A stretch of DNA of 64,000 bases. It comes from Carettochelys insculpta. Lineage: Eukaryota; Chordata; Testudines; Carettochelyidae. The position numbers and the translations under genes are program-made. The number at the start of each line of letters is the position of its first letter. The stretch's first letter is position 1. Below, one piece after another: positions 24,256 to 34,866 of this stretch. The stretch is taken from the NCBI RefSeq assembly GCF_033958435.1, contig NC_134137.1, positions 247,054,501-247,118,500 on the forward strand. Reading direction: 5' to 3'. The notes beneath the pieces are model-generated. The model was not told where the DNA came from. It ran no database searches and saw nothing but the letters and a program-made list of their open reading frames with translations.

Positions 24256-25128
24256 ATTTCAGAGAGGTAGCCATATTACAGGATGACCGGTGACTTCGTA
24301 AAGGCTAACAATTTTATTATGGTATAAGCTTTCGCGAGTTCTAAATCACTGCATCAGATGCACAAAGTAAAAGAAAAAGATGCCATCTATCCCTTTAGTA
24401 GATGTGCAGATGGACAAGCTGTTGATGAGTAGCACTTTAAAGACTAGCAAAATGGTTTATTAGGTGAGCTTTCGTGGGACAGACCCACTTCTTCAGACCA
24501 TAGCCAGACCAGAACAGACTCAATATTTAAGACACAGAGAACCAAAAACAGTAAGCAAGGAGGACAAATCAGAAAAAGACAACCTTGATTATTTTTTTCT
24601 GATTTGTCCTCCTTGCTTACCATTTTTGGTTCTCTGTGTCTTAAATATTGAGTCTGTTCTGGTCTGGCTATGGTCTGAAGAAGTGGGTCTGTCCCATGAA
24701 AGCTCATCACCTAATAAACTATTTTGCTAGTCTTTAAAGTGCTACTTGACTGCTTTTTCTTTTGATAGTGTATAGACTAGCACGGCTTCCTTTCTGTTAC
24801 TATTCAAGCTGTTGATGGTGTGGCTGATGTGGTTAAGCCCTGTTATGGTGCACTAGTGTAAACGTGTGAACAGAGTGAGCAATAGGATTTGTGGCAATGA
24901 CTGGTTCCTTGGTTAGTATTAAGGGGTGGTGAGCTTGTGTTTCTGGCTCAGGGGTGGAAGTGGCTTTCTGCAAGCAGGGACTAGCTTGACTCCCAAGGTC
25001 TGTGAGAGCAATGGATCATCTTCCAGGATAGGCTGTAGAATGTTAATAATTTGTTGAGGAGATTTTAGCTGGAGGCGGTAGATAATGGCCGTGGTATTCA
25101 GTTGGTTTCTTTGTTGGGTCTGCTGTCA
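24256..25128 (-). pseudogene. Penelope-like element fragment (outer copy)
   Basis: From the left, a terminal unit in forward orientation (GAGAGGTAGCC... then GGTATAAGCTTTCGCGAG) leads into sequence matching 52440-52690, which is the minus-strand endonuclease region of the other Penelope copy. Shared blocks include TAGATGTGCAG, TGATGGTGTGGCTGATG and CTCCCAAGGTCTGTGAGAG. It is interrupted at 24428-24804 by a nested element. Stops and indels preclude a protein. Only the endonuclease-proximal part is present. Confidence 0.7.
24428..24804. mobile_element. palindromic Penelope-terminus element nested in a Penelope copy
   Basis: It sits between perfect 13-bp repeats CAAGCTGTTGATG (24415-24427 and 24805-24817), and removing it rejoins the outer Penelope sequence. 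The two arms, about 24429-24585 and 24598-24745, are near-perfect inverses. The right arm runs on to the GACTAGCACGGCTTCC terminus, while the left is cut shorter. Each arm carries the hairpin core: minus strand 24470-24496, plus strand CTGAAGA at 24675-24681 with GAAA at 24698-24701. The 88-codon frames on both strands are mirror images of one another and not genes. Confidence 0.85.
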
Positions 25129-25387
25129 AAAAAATCCCTTCAAAATAGACTTCAAAGGGAAACTGCTGAGCTGGAAGTCATGCAAATTTTCTTTCTTTTC
25201 ATGCATCTGACTACACGTAACTCATGAAAACTTATGCCATAATAAAATTTAGTTTTTAATGTACCGTGGAATAAATGTGCAGATACTCAGTGGGTTCCAA
25301 ATATAAAACATTGATAGTAGTTATTACTGTACATGAATGGAGGAAAATGTTCTTGATTCTGATTCCTGATTTAGAACATCTTGACCT
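25129..25387. other. no gene seen
   Basis: Short AT-rich spacer. Confidence 0.4.
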
Positions 25388-25585
25388 GTGTTCCCTGTGC
25401 ACTTGTGCATCCACTCAGGAGAAATTCAGATGCTGCCCAACTCATAAGCAGGGTGGCCACTGCTAGGTTTTGTGGTTCTCCTGCACATTCAGACATGCAT
25501 CAGTGTGCACAAAAATTTATTCTGCACATGGATGGGAAAAATCCACACACGTCTGGAAAAGATTACAGGGAATGTTGATCTTGAC
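25388..25585. mobile_element. MITE of the GTTCCCT family, copy 1
   Basis: Runs from TGTTCCCTGTGCACTTGTGC to the inverse TTACAGGGAATGTTG end. It shares AAAATTTATTCTGCACATGG with the copies at 29446, 39688 and 53853. The CAxTGTTCCCTCTAA terminus suggests a hAT-type MITE. Confidence 0.6.
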
Positions 25586-26304
25586 TTATTATTGAAGTGT
25601 TCCTATGAAAAGAAGAGTCAAATGATGCTTAGTTAAAAAAATTAAACTCCCTATTTAATGTATTGGGGGCTAATCCAAAGCACAATGAAATAAGTGGCAG
25701 AAAGGCTATTACTGACTTCAGAGTTTTGGTTTGGGTCTATGTTTCTTGAGACTATATATCTAGCCTAATCCTCAATGTAAATTATGAATTTGTGCAATGG
25801 TCAGTGTTGGAGATGGCCATGATATCCTAGCTAATGCAGTGTGTATTGGTAGTGAAAAGATCACTAGTTTAGCTGAAGCCAAATTTATATGTGCAATGTC
25901 CTTTTTCGTTCCCTTAAAATTGTGGATGAAATCCTGGCTGTAGTGCGGTCAGTGACAAAACTCCCATTAGCTTCTGTGGGGTCAGGATTTCACTCTGTAG
26001 AATGAGATTGGCACACTTGTACCAACTACACTTTATCTACATTGAACCAAAGGTACAGTGGCTGAATTTTAATTGACTTGAGTGGAAAAATCTCCCATAC
26101 AGGTATTCACAAACATCGTGTTCCAAAGGTGTCACAGGTTGTGCTCTTGGTAGATCTACAGGTGGTTTTAATTTCTCTTGTCTGTTAATGTCCTTTCTTG
26201 ACCCAGATCAGTTTACATATAATAATTCTGTTTAGTCAAGGAAGGTGCCTATTACAGTTTTGCACCCAGATTCTTCATTAGTACAACTTGTCACAATGTC
26301 CCCC
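25586..26304. other. no gene seen
   Basis: AT-rich spacer without supported feature. Confidence 0.4.
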
Positions 26305-26742
26305 TGTCTACTTCTACACTAGCCCCAAACTTTGAAATGGCCACGCAAATGGCCATTTCGAAGTTTACTAATGAAGCGCTGAAATGCATATTCAGCGCTT
26401 CATTAGCATGTGGGCGGCCGCGGCGCTTCGAAATGACGCGGCTCGCCGCCGCATGGCTCATCCCGATGGGGCTCCTTTTCGAAAGGACCCCACCTACTTC
26501 GAAGTCCCCTTATTCCCATCTGCTCATGGGAATAAGGGGACTTCGAAGTAGCTGGGGTCCTTTCGAAAAGGAGCCCCGTCAGGATGAGCCGTGCGGCGGC
26601 AAGCCGCATCAATTTCGAAGCGCCGCGGCCGCCCGCATGCTAATGAAGCGCTGAATATGCATTTCAGTGCTTCATTAGTAAACTTCGAAATGGCCATTTG
26701 CGTGGCCATTTCGAAGTTTGGGGCTAGTGTAGACACGGCCCT
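26305..26742. mobile_element. 438-bp almost perfectly palindromic Harbinger MITE
   Basis: The whole element folds back on itself about a CTGCTC centre near 26522. Arms of about 210 bases carry, in mirror order, TCTACACTAGCCCCAAAC, ATTTCGAAGTTTACTAATG, GCTTCATTAGCATG, GGCCGCGGCGCTTCG, GGGGCTCCTTTTCGAAAGG and GACTTCGAAG. Only a few differences separate the arms. It has no coding capacity: the 105- and 69-70 codon frames are mirror artefacts. GC and CpG content are far above the flanks, which suggests a young insertion. Confidence 0.85.
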
Positions 26743-27844
26743 TTAGTAACTACAAAGTGTTACCGTGACTATCTATTCCAAGTAAACACTTATCTTATTT
26801 GCAAAAAACTTCACTGTTGCATCTTGTGCTTCCGCATTCATGGTTTAGTGTGCTAACAAGATAGGCAGACATTTTCTGTATTGACAATATTTCATGAACA
26901 TCTTTCAATATATGATCCTTCAAGTATATTTGTTGGAGGATTCCAGATGGATAGCACCTCCTTCCTCTCAAGCACAAATGTGCATCCAACATAAAATAAT
27001 TAAAAAACTTAATTGTCTTCAGGTTACCAGGGCATGATGAAGTGCATTCTACAATACTCAAGGAGGTGATTGAGGATGTAGGGTGAGAATTCCTGAGGCA
27101 GGCAATGGTTTGTGCTGAAGACTCACTATTTGGTTCCTAAAGTCTAGAGGACGCCTATAATCCTATATTACAGAAACCCAGTTAGCATGAGTGGAGAGAG
27201 ACTTCACTGCCCCCGCCCCCATCTCACTCACCAGACCCATGGAACGTCGTCCCCGCTCAGACAGGACCTTGGAGTCTGAAGGGAGGGATAGTTGCTTCAG
27301 TAACCACATTCCACAGAGAGGCCCTGCATATGAGAACCTAATTATGGTGTTTTCTCCTCTGCCATCCCAGACTTGTACTCAAAACAAATATGTTATTGCT
27401 TGATACTGTTAACGTCTTTGCTTCAACCCTCTAGATAAGCACCCCTGAATGTGCCAGTATGGAGGCGCCATCATTACCCTTGTAGATGCATCATCCAGCC
27501 TATCCAACATAAATATGTTGTTGTCTATCTGTTTTGCTCTAATAACTTGTTAGGAAAAACACCAGTATTAGAGATAAGATGTTCTGTAAAATATGGGTGG
27601 GGATAGTCTGTAACCTTTTTCTGATTATTGGCTTATTGTGCTCATTTTGTCTTGCTTCTAGGACCTATCCAGGTTTAGGTGACACCCAGGCCATAGCTTC
27701 CCACCCTCCACCCCACCCATCAATAATCTATATACTCAATTGTAACCTTTTGTCTGATGGTGATCACTGAGCCTAACACGCAAGGTGACACCCCACCAGC
27801 TGTGTCATAAACTGTCCTGCTTGCCTCATACACGGTGTCCAGAG
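26743..27844. other. no gene seen
   Basis: AT-rich spacer; frames of up to 88 codons without family resemblance. Confidence 0.4.
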
Positions 27845-28425
27845 TTTGTTCCAACAGAGGAGGTATCTGAGCCATTAGCTAGCATCTTTGAAAAGTCTGG
27901 GCAGATTCCAGAGACCTGGAAAAGGGCAAATATAATGTCTACTTATAAAAAAGGAAATAAGGAAAGCCCAGGAAACTACAGACCAGTCAGCTTATCTTCT
28001 TTGCCAGGAAATATAATGGAGCAAATAAATAAGGAATGCATTTTCAAACATCTGGAAGATAGTAAGGGGCTAAGTAACAGTTACCATGGATTTGTAATGA
28101 ACAAATCAGGTCAAGCCAACCTGATAGCTTTATTTGACAGGACAAAAGGCTTTGTGGATAAGGGGAAGCAATAGATGAAAGACTGAGTTTGTGTAGTCTG
28201 AAAAAGAAGGCTCAGAGGGGACATAATAGTTTTCAAGTACCTAAAACGCTGTTACATGGAGGAAGGAGAAAAATTATTCTCCTTAAATTCTGATGATAGG
28301 ACAAGAAGCAAAGGGCTTAAGTTGCAACAAGAGCAGTTTAGGCTGGACATTAGGAAAAGCTAGCTAATTGACAAGGTGGTTGAGCACTGGAATTAATTGC
28401 CTGGGGTGTTTTTTGGAATGCAGTG
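27845..28425 (+). pseudogene. CR1 reverse transcriptase fragment with internal deletion
   Basis: From about 27850 the frame encodes the fingers region of a CR1 reverse transcriptase: IPETWKRANIMSTYKKG, PGNYRPVSLSSLPG and the region before the first catalytic Asp, ending at GKQ (28171). Immediately after, near 28175, the sequence jumps to the C-terminal region (SLKKKAQRG, a frame-broken match to SLEKRRLRG in the copy at 41.2 kb) and continues to about 28425. The palm with the FADD box is missing, so roughly 350-400 codons were lost. Both halves have the same orientation, so this is a deletion within one copy rather than two insertions. Confidence 0.75.
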
Positions 28426-29140
28426 CAGACTGTGTGAGAAGGCATGCATAGAATGTGTTCCCTCTGATTAAACTTTAAATTAAAGAGAGGAACAAAAAAA
28501 AGGAACAACAGTAACTCTTTCCCTGTGGAGAGCCAAAGAGTTTCCTACAGAGTAAAGTAAATCCATTTTAAATAACAACTAAAAACACTGACAAGAAATG
28601 TGGGAAAAAATATTTTCAATATTTTCGGGGCAGTCTATTAAAACATAATGTGACCATTAAAAGTTCTCTCTTGTATAGATGTCACAGTTTTCTAGTGTTT
28701 TACCAAAGAATTTCAAGACTATTTCAGAAATATAACACATTGACTCAGCAGCAGGGAGAACCTTATCTTATTATAATCTATTATATACAGAAAATTGAGC
28801 ATGATTTAATATTATTACACAAACTTACCAAACTATTTAATAAGCTAAAATCTCTTTTCCAAAGATCTAAATGCCCTTTCAATCCCTAACATCTGATCCC
28901 TATTAAGAGAGACTTTTGCAGCTAACATATCAAACCTAAGGTAGACTTTTCACTGTTGACCTAGCAGGCAGGGCTAAAGAAGCATTTAATCATAAGGAGT
29001 CTAAATATTTACAGTTAAGAGCGATTTTTGTCAGGCTGTATGTTACCCAGTGAAGTCAGCGGAGATACATCAGTAATGAAATTGGGCTCTTGTTTCTCAT
29101 CATAGATCTATGGCAAAGAACACATGTAGCACAACATTTT
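28426..29140. other. no gene seen
   Basis: AT-rich spacer without supported feature. Confidence 0.4.
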
Positions 29141-29149
29141 AAAATCTAT

Positions 29150-29377
29150 CAGAGATGTGGCCAAGTGAGTCTGTATCTTCAAAAACAACAAGAAGTCCTG
29201 TGGCACCTTATAGACTAACAGATATTTTGAAGCATAAGCTTTCGTGGGCAAAGACCCGCTTCATCCCTCCTCTGGAACCACATGCTCATGTGTCTGATGA
29301 AACGGGTCTTTGCCCACGAAAGTTTATGCTCCAAAATATCTGTTAGTCTAAAAGTTGCCACAGGACTTGTTGTTTTC
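29150..29377. mobile_element. palindromic Penelope-terminus element
   Basis: Flanked by 9-bp repeats AAAATCTAT (29141-29149 and 29378-29386). The left arm runs forward (CAGAGATGTGGCCAAGTGAG, CTGTGGCACCTTATAGAC, AGCATAAGCTTTCG) and the right arm is its inverse, meeting near 29270-29290. The right arm has CTGATGA (29294-29300), a GGG/CCC stem and GAAA (29318-29321). The left head is longer than the right one, as in the copies at 36592, 43285 and 43619. No protein is encoded. Confidence 0.85.
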
Positions 29378-29445
29378 AAAATCTATAAACTTTAAATCAG
29401 TTACAAATTAATGGCAGCTTTTCCACTTCCATTTGCCCTATTGTT

Positions 29446-29629
29446 CAATGTTCCCTCTTATTTTTTCCATCCATCTGCAGAATAAATTTTATTTGCACTG
29501 AAGCACGTGTGGATACACATTAGCAGTAGAAGCACGTGCCAATGATCGTGGGCACTCTGCTAAGCATCTGGGTAGCATCTGAATCCATCCTGGGTGTCTG
29601 CTCAAGCATACAGGTTAGAGGGAATAGTG
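29446..29629. mobile_element. MITE of the GTTCCCT family, copy 2
   Basis: Left CAATGTTCCCTCTTATTTTT and right inward CACTATTCCCTCTAACC are inverted ends. Flanks CTATTGTT and CTGTTGTG match at 6 of 8 positions, compatible with a decayed hAT duplication. Opposite orientation to copies 1 and 4. Confidence 0.65.
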
Positions 29630-31230
29630 CTGTTGTGCCCAGCTATTCCAGTAGTCTCTAAAAATCTGAAAACCAGGAGGATGCAAAAATATGTACATAA
29701 TCTCATGGCTCATTACTGAAATTTGGCACCTATGGCTGCTTCTGAGCACAAATTAATGAAATCAACGCAACTGGTATTTTTACATTTGCCATATAAAACT
29801 CAGAGGTTTTAGGTTTGCATGAAGTCTTGGAAACTTCCTTTCAAACTTCAGCATAAGTCAAGTTCAGTTTGATTGACTTCCAAAAGTTCCTCCAGAAAAG
29901 GAAGCAAAATTTAGTCAAATTATAGGCTTCAAATAGGAGCCAGTTCATGCATATGGGTTTCCATCCAAATCTGTGCATATAACTTGAAACTCAGCCCAAG
30001 TTGCCTAACGGTACATAAAACTGCCCCACGTCTGAGAGTTCTGGCTGAGTTTCACCTGATTTCTGGTTTCCATATTTTGAAGGGGGTACGGGGGGAGGAA
30101 AGCACAGATGTAGTTTCAACAATTCAGCAGAGAAGGTTTTTCTTGTGTGTTCATCATAGATTGTTGTGGGGGCTGCTGTGGGAGAATTTAATTATTTCCT
30201 AGCTACTGAAAGAATGGGATGTTTAAAATAATCAGTGGCTTCATGAATATATTGACTTTCCATATATCTGCCATAACAGAATGTTTTACCATTACTTCAT
30301 TGGGAGCAAGCTACTTCAATGAATAAAACATTTACATTCAAATTCCAATTCAGTGTGTTCAGTCTTACAGTAGCTTTTCCATGAGAACTAGCACAGCGTG
30401 CTGGAATTAAACATGTAAGAAAAATCTTAGTTGACTTGCCCACTTGTGCGATGGAGCGTCACACTATCACATCAGTCTTGAGGCCAAATTCCATATTCGT
30501 TTACACCATCCATCTCTGTTAAAGTAATTAAAGGTGTGTGGGTAGAAATGAAAGGATAATCTGTCTGCTTAGCTTCTGCAGAACATTAACATTTAGCTTG
30601 TTTTGCATTCTCCTTCCTTGCTAAATTTATATTCATGTGCATTTTCCAAGAGAGACGAATGCATCATGGGGTGGAGTGAGGGAATTCTGTACATGTGCCA
30701 TTAAATATGAAAAGATTCTGATGGTAAGATCATAAATGCCAATACAAGAACCTAACTAGATTTGAAAGTGGTCACAATCCTTTTGTGTTCTCTTTTTGGG
30801 ACCCCTTGTGGGATCAAACTTTTGTAGTATAAACTACCCCAGCATGCAGATCCTATCTCCTGGTGAACACAAGAAGCAAATTTCAAATGATATGTGAGAT
30901 TTGTGACTGTGTTTGGTGAGTTGGTCATTTGCTTAGAGAAAAGCGACAATCCAACATGACTGCTATCAACAAACATGAATGGTGAATTACAGATTTGGGG
31001 ACAGGTAAACTGATGTCAGTCCATTGAAGCTAACGGAGCCATGCTAGCTTACATAACCTGAGTCCAGTCTGCTATGTTCACTGTGAACGTTTAGTAAAAG
31101 ATCTGCACACTAAGTATTATTTGCTGAATGCAGCTGTGTGTATTCTAAATTGTAGACATTGAGAATAATTCATGCAAAGGATAAGGGTGAATTTTTAAAA
31201 TAGAAACTGACCTTTTTTTTTCCCCTCTCT
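29630..31230. other. AT-rich DNA, no gene seen
   Basis: No exon, RNA gene or bounded repeat could be supported. Confidence 0.45.
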
Positions 31231-31578
31231 GGCCGTATCTACACTAGCCCCAAACTTCAAAATAGCCATGCAAATGGCCATTTCGAAGTTTACTAATGAA
31301 GCGCTGAAATACATATTCAGCTCCTCATTAGCATGCGGGCAGCCATGGCACTTCGAAAATGATGCGGCTCGCTGCCGCGCAGCTCATTCAGACGGGGCTC
31401 CTTTTCGAAAGGACCCCACCTACTTCAAAGTCCCCTTATTCCTATTTGCTCATAGGAATAAGGGGACTTCGAAGTAGGCAGGGTCCTTTTGAAAAGGACC
31501 ATCTGAATGAGCCGCGCAGTGGCGAGCCGCGTCAATTTCGAAGTGCCGCGGCCACCCGCATGCTAATGAGGCACTGAA
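31231..31578. mobile_element. truncated palindromic Harbinger MITE
   Basis: Same family as 26305-26742. It starts GGCCGTATCTACACTAGCCC, has the complete left arm and the same central TTATTCCTATTTGCTCATAG turn near 31445, and then the right arm stops after GCTAATGAGGCACTGAAA (31578). About 125 bases of the right arm, including the terminal repeat, are missing and Harbinger internal sequence follows directly. Confidence 0.75.
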
Positions 31579-31589
31579 ACCAGTGGGGG

Positions 31590-32952
31590 GATGCATGGGC
31601 GAGGGGAGGATGGGGGACGGTGGGGGAGCAACAGGGGTGTGGGTGCAGGAGTGGCCCACAATGGAGCGGTGGCAGTGGCCAGGTGACTGACCACAGTCTG
31701 GGTGAGGGTGTCCAAGTTGGACCACTCCTAGTCCTATGCCTGCCGCTCCATGGCAAGCCACTCCCACAGGTCAGCTCCCTCAAGGAGGTCATGTGGGCCG
31801 TGTCCCCTGCCGCCGCCTCCTCCCTTCTGGCCTGGTGGTGCCAGCAGAGGGACCAGCAGCAGCCCTGCGCTGTCCCTGTCTGAGGCCTGGGCTGCTCCAC
31901 CTCACCCTCAGTGGTGGGGCTCCCCGGGCCCATCACGGGGCTGGTCTGGCTGCTGGAGCTGTGGAGACAAAAAGGGAGAGGAACAGGCCATTAGTCCCTG
32001 TGAGGGACCCTCTGAACTCTCCCCCGTCCCTCGCACCCACCCCATCCCAGCGGTCCTGTAGGGACCACATCTGGGGTTCCAGGTCTGGGTTGCAGGAGCA
32101 CTGGCTCTCCTCTGCCTCCCTTGGTCCCTCTGTGGCCTGGCGGCCCATGGCACTGTCCAGCCCGCATGGTGCTGGGTGTCACATCAGCCCTGTGAGGCCA
32201 GGGCAGTGGGGACCATCTGGCCCGCCCACGTCCTGGCGCTGATGTCCCTGTGGGTAGTCTGCGGCCACCCTGGGTGGGACTGCGCATGACCTCTCCTGGC
32301 CCCGTTGGCACCGGCATAGATGGTACATACCTGTGGGTACCTCCAGGAACTCGGGCGAGGCGCAGTCAGAGGGTGCCAGGCTGGATGTGCCCAAGGGGAT
32401 GTCAATGATGAGGGCCCCCTCACTCGAGCCCTCATCATCACTGGTGTCCGGGATCCGTTGGGGGTGCCTGCAGGTGGCCGGTGGTCTGGGCCGGTCCTCC
32501 CCCTCAGTCCCCATCCCCATCTCCTCCAGCTCAGTTGGGGGGGGTCGGCGGTGTCCAGGTACATGGCCGGGGGTCCTGCCTCCTTGGGCCCCAGGAGGCA
32601 GTCGAGTTCTTGGTGGTAGGGGCAGCTGGTGAGCACTGCCCCTGACTACCCAGCCGCATCCCAAGCCCGACAGTGCGCCTGCTGGCGCTCCTTCACTTTT
32701 GACCTCACCTGGTCCAGGGTCTGGGTGGGGTGACCCTGGCAGGTGAGGCCCTTGGCGAGGCGCTCGAAGGCAGGTGCGTTTCGGTACTGGACCCCCGTCT
32801 GCTGCAGAACCTCCTCATCTGCCCAGAGGGAGAGGAGGTCCTGCAGCTTGGCCTCTGTCCTGGAGGGGCGCCCAACTTTGGGGGGCTGGTTCCCTTCCTG
32901 GAAGGTCTCTGGACAGCCCCTTGGGTGGGCAGGAGTGCCGGCTGCTGGCCAT
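31590..32952 (-). pseudogene. Harbinger Myb/SANT-like protein pseudogene, two exons
   Basis: From the ATG at 32950-32952 the first residues (MASSRHSCPP) precede a frameshift. Then comes the SANT-like domain: AKLQDLLSLWADEEVLQ, NAPAFERLAKGL and LDQVRSKVKERQQAH, to about 32650. Downstream frames encode an acidic, proline-rich linker (DTSDDEGSSEGALIID) up to a splice donor GTATGT. The donor begins at 32330 and the acceptor CCACAG ends at 31959 (reading leftward). After the intron the frame SSSQTSP leads towards a frame-broken helical region (LWEWLAMERQ-like). Organisation matches the gene at 61640-62959, including the intron. It would act as the DNA-binding partner of a Harbinger transposase; frameshifts make it a pseudogene. 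Confidence 0.7.
31959..32330 (-). other. intron of the Myb-like gene, GT-AG
   Basis: Minus-strand donor CACAG|GTATGT and acceptor CTCCACAG|CTCCAG bound a 372-bp intron in the same place as the 356-bp intron at 62260-62615 of the other copy, after the serine/acidic linker. Confidence 0.55.
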
Positions 32953-33408
32953 GGTGCCGGAGGTGCTGGGGCTTCCCCTAGGGCATCGCAGCTGGGAGCT
33001 GTGCAGACAGCAGCGTGGGCTCCCTGATGCCTGCATGCTCTCAGCTTCCTGCCTGAGGGCTTCTGGGAGCCTGCGTGCTGAAAGGCGGCCGGACGCTGGA
33101 GTCGTAGAGCTCCACTTGTGCTGGGAGCGGTGCCACCGCCTGCCAGATGATCGCGGCCATGAAGGACCCGCTCTTTTGAAAGGGCAGGTTGCGGAGCATC
33201 TACGCTTTCTCTCTTTCGAAAATGTTTTTCGAAAAAGGATGCTTTTCCCATCCCAGGAGCAGAGGACCAACTGCGAAAGAACAGGTGAGTTCTGTTGAAG
33301 TAATTTCAAAAGAGCGCCGTGCCAGTGTAGACACTCTGTGGCTTCTTTCGAAAGAACTCGGTCTTCCGATCCTAATTTTGCATGTACTTGCTAGTGTGGA
33401 TGCACCCT

Positions 33409-34866
33409 GTATGTTTTGAATGGTGTTCAGAAACTAAAAATGCCATCAGCGACTGAAACGGCTTTCCATCCGCTTCCAATTTAATCTCAAAGAGTTAGTA
33501 ATTTTATAGAGAGAAAGATTATTTCTGCCACAGGCAGTTGAAAAGTGGTAGTCAGATAATCAAGATGCATTGATTACACAAATGATTGCATCTTGAATAC
33601 TTTTTCATTAATCTGACTTGTTCACAAATTGTTTTTGGCAGTTTTGCCCTCATCTATACAAGCCAGCTCTACGGTTCGTAAAAATGCTAAACACCGTGAT
33701 GAATAACTCGCTTATTGAGATTTAGGGCCCAACTCATCAGTGTGATCTGGCCATTCTGCACCATCCCAGTGATGTAATCAGCCATAAACCTGCCAGTTAA
33801 ACTAGGAGTGGTGCCAAGCAGCCAGAGCCTAGCCTTTAAAGCCTGTATCTGCTCCGCAAATTCTCTTTATAGAAATGCCTGCTTACTCAATAGACCTGTT
33901 CCCGCTATGTGTTCCAAGGAATACCTGCAGTGCTTGTGTTCTTGGTGAAAATTATTTTTCATAAGAGTCTCTCATGAGCTGGTATAAAATTTTGTAACTG
34001 ATACAAATTCATGGCTCAAGATACAACATAGTCACTGGCTGCTAAAAGGAAGGATGAAACTCCACCCAGGGGTCCTTTATAATATAATTGTAGGTGGCTT
34101 TGCACCTACTTCTCAAGCATCAGCTACTGTTGGAGGCAGGATATTGCACAAAATGGATTCAGTTATTATGGAACTAGTACCAGGTGTCAACTCAGTTTGC
34201 CCCAAGTCCCTAGTCAGTTTTAGCTTAGGAGAGATTCAGGGGAAGAGTTGGCTCATCAAGGCACCACAGCTGCTGAATGTCCACTTACTAGCCATTTGCT
34301 CTCCAGAGGGCAAAGCAAAGGGCTGAAGTGTTGAACAATTGCCACGAGCCATTCTAGAAGGGCTCTGATGCTGCACTGGGGCATGGTGCAGGGTAGATGA
34401 CTCTTCTCTGGAAACGTGAAGGACATCTGCTTCGGGAAACATTGATGCTGTGTCCTGTGATCACACTGAAATCGGGCAGCCAGGATTTTAGGTACCATAA
34501 TGTTAGGATTTCTTGAAGACAGTCCATCCTTCTATTAAAAAAGTATGGCATTAGAACCTGTCCTCATACCTGGAATACTAGTTTTACTCTGAATGGTGAT
34601 TAAGGACTCAAAAGTCAGAAAGAAAAGTGCTTGATGTACCTCTCCACAAAGTTGTGCAGGAAGGCAACATGCATTACAACCTACATGCTGTATAGGAATG
34701 CCTAACTATTCATGAATTCATAGTTTGGGATTATACTTGTCTGTGGTTCACCACACCACAGTTTGTCACATACTTCATAGAAACACCTGTACTGCCCCAC
34801 ACCACCCCAAGCCCATGATTCAGCATGGTCACGCTTTCTCAGAGCTTCCTCACAGCCACGGTGAGG
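33409..34866. other. no gene seen
   Basis: AT-rich spacer; overlapping 65-90 codon frames on both strands near 34.05-34.55 kb show no family resemblance. Confidence 0.4.

Larger units (their letters stand above)
31579..33408. mobile_element. Harbinger fragment retaining only the Myb-like gene
   Basis: The right terminus, inward CAGGGTGCATCCACACTAGC and then CTTTCGAAAG blocks, matches Harbinger ends. The interior is G+C-rich and carries the Myb/SANT-like pseudogene on the minus strand. No transposase sequence remains on the left, where the element abuts the truncated MITE. Confidence 0.7.

Noticed and set aside
24444..24730. Near-identical 88-codon proteins on both strands
   Set aside because: Mirror images produced by the palindromic element, not genes.
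26337..26736. 105-, 70- and 69-codon frames
   Set aside because: Products of the palindromic MITE; the same peptide appears on both strands.
31620..33300. CpG island or promoter of a host gene
   Set aside because: The GC-rich stretch coincides with the Harbinger Myb-like gene; the same is true of 61.5-63.1 kb.
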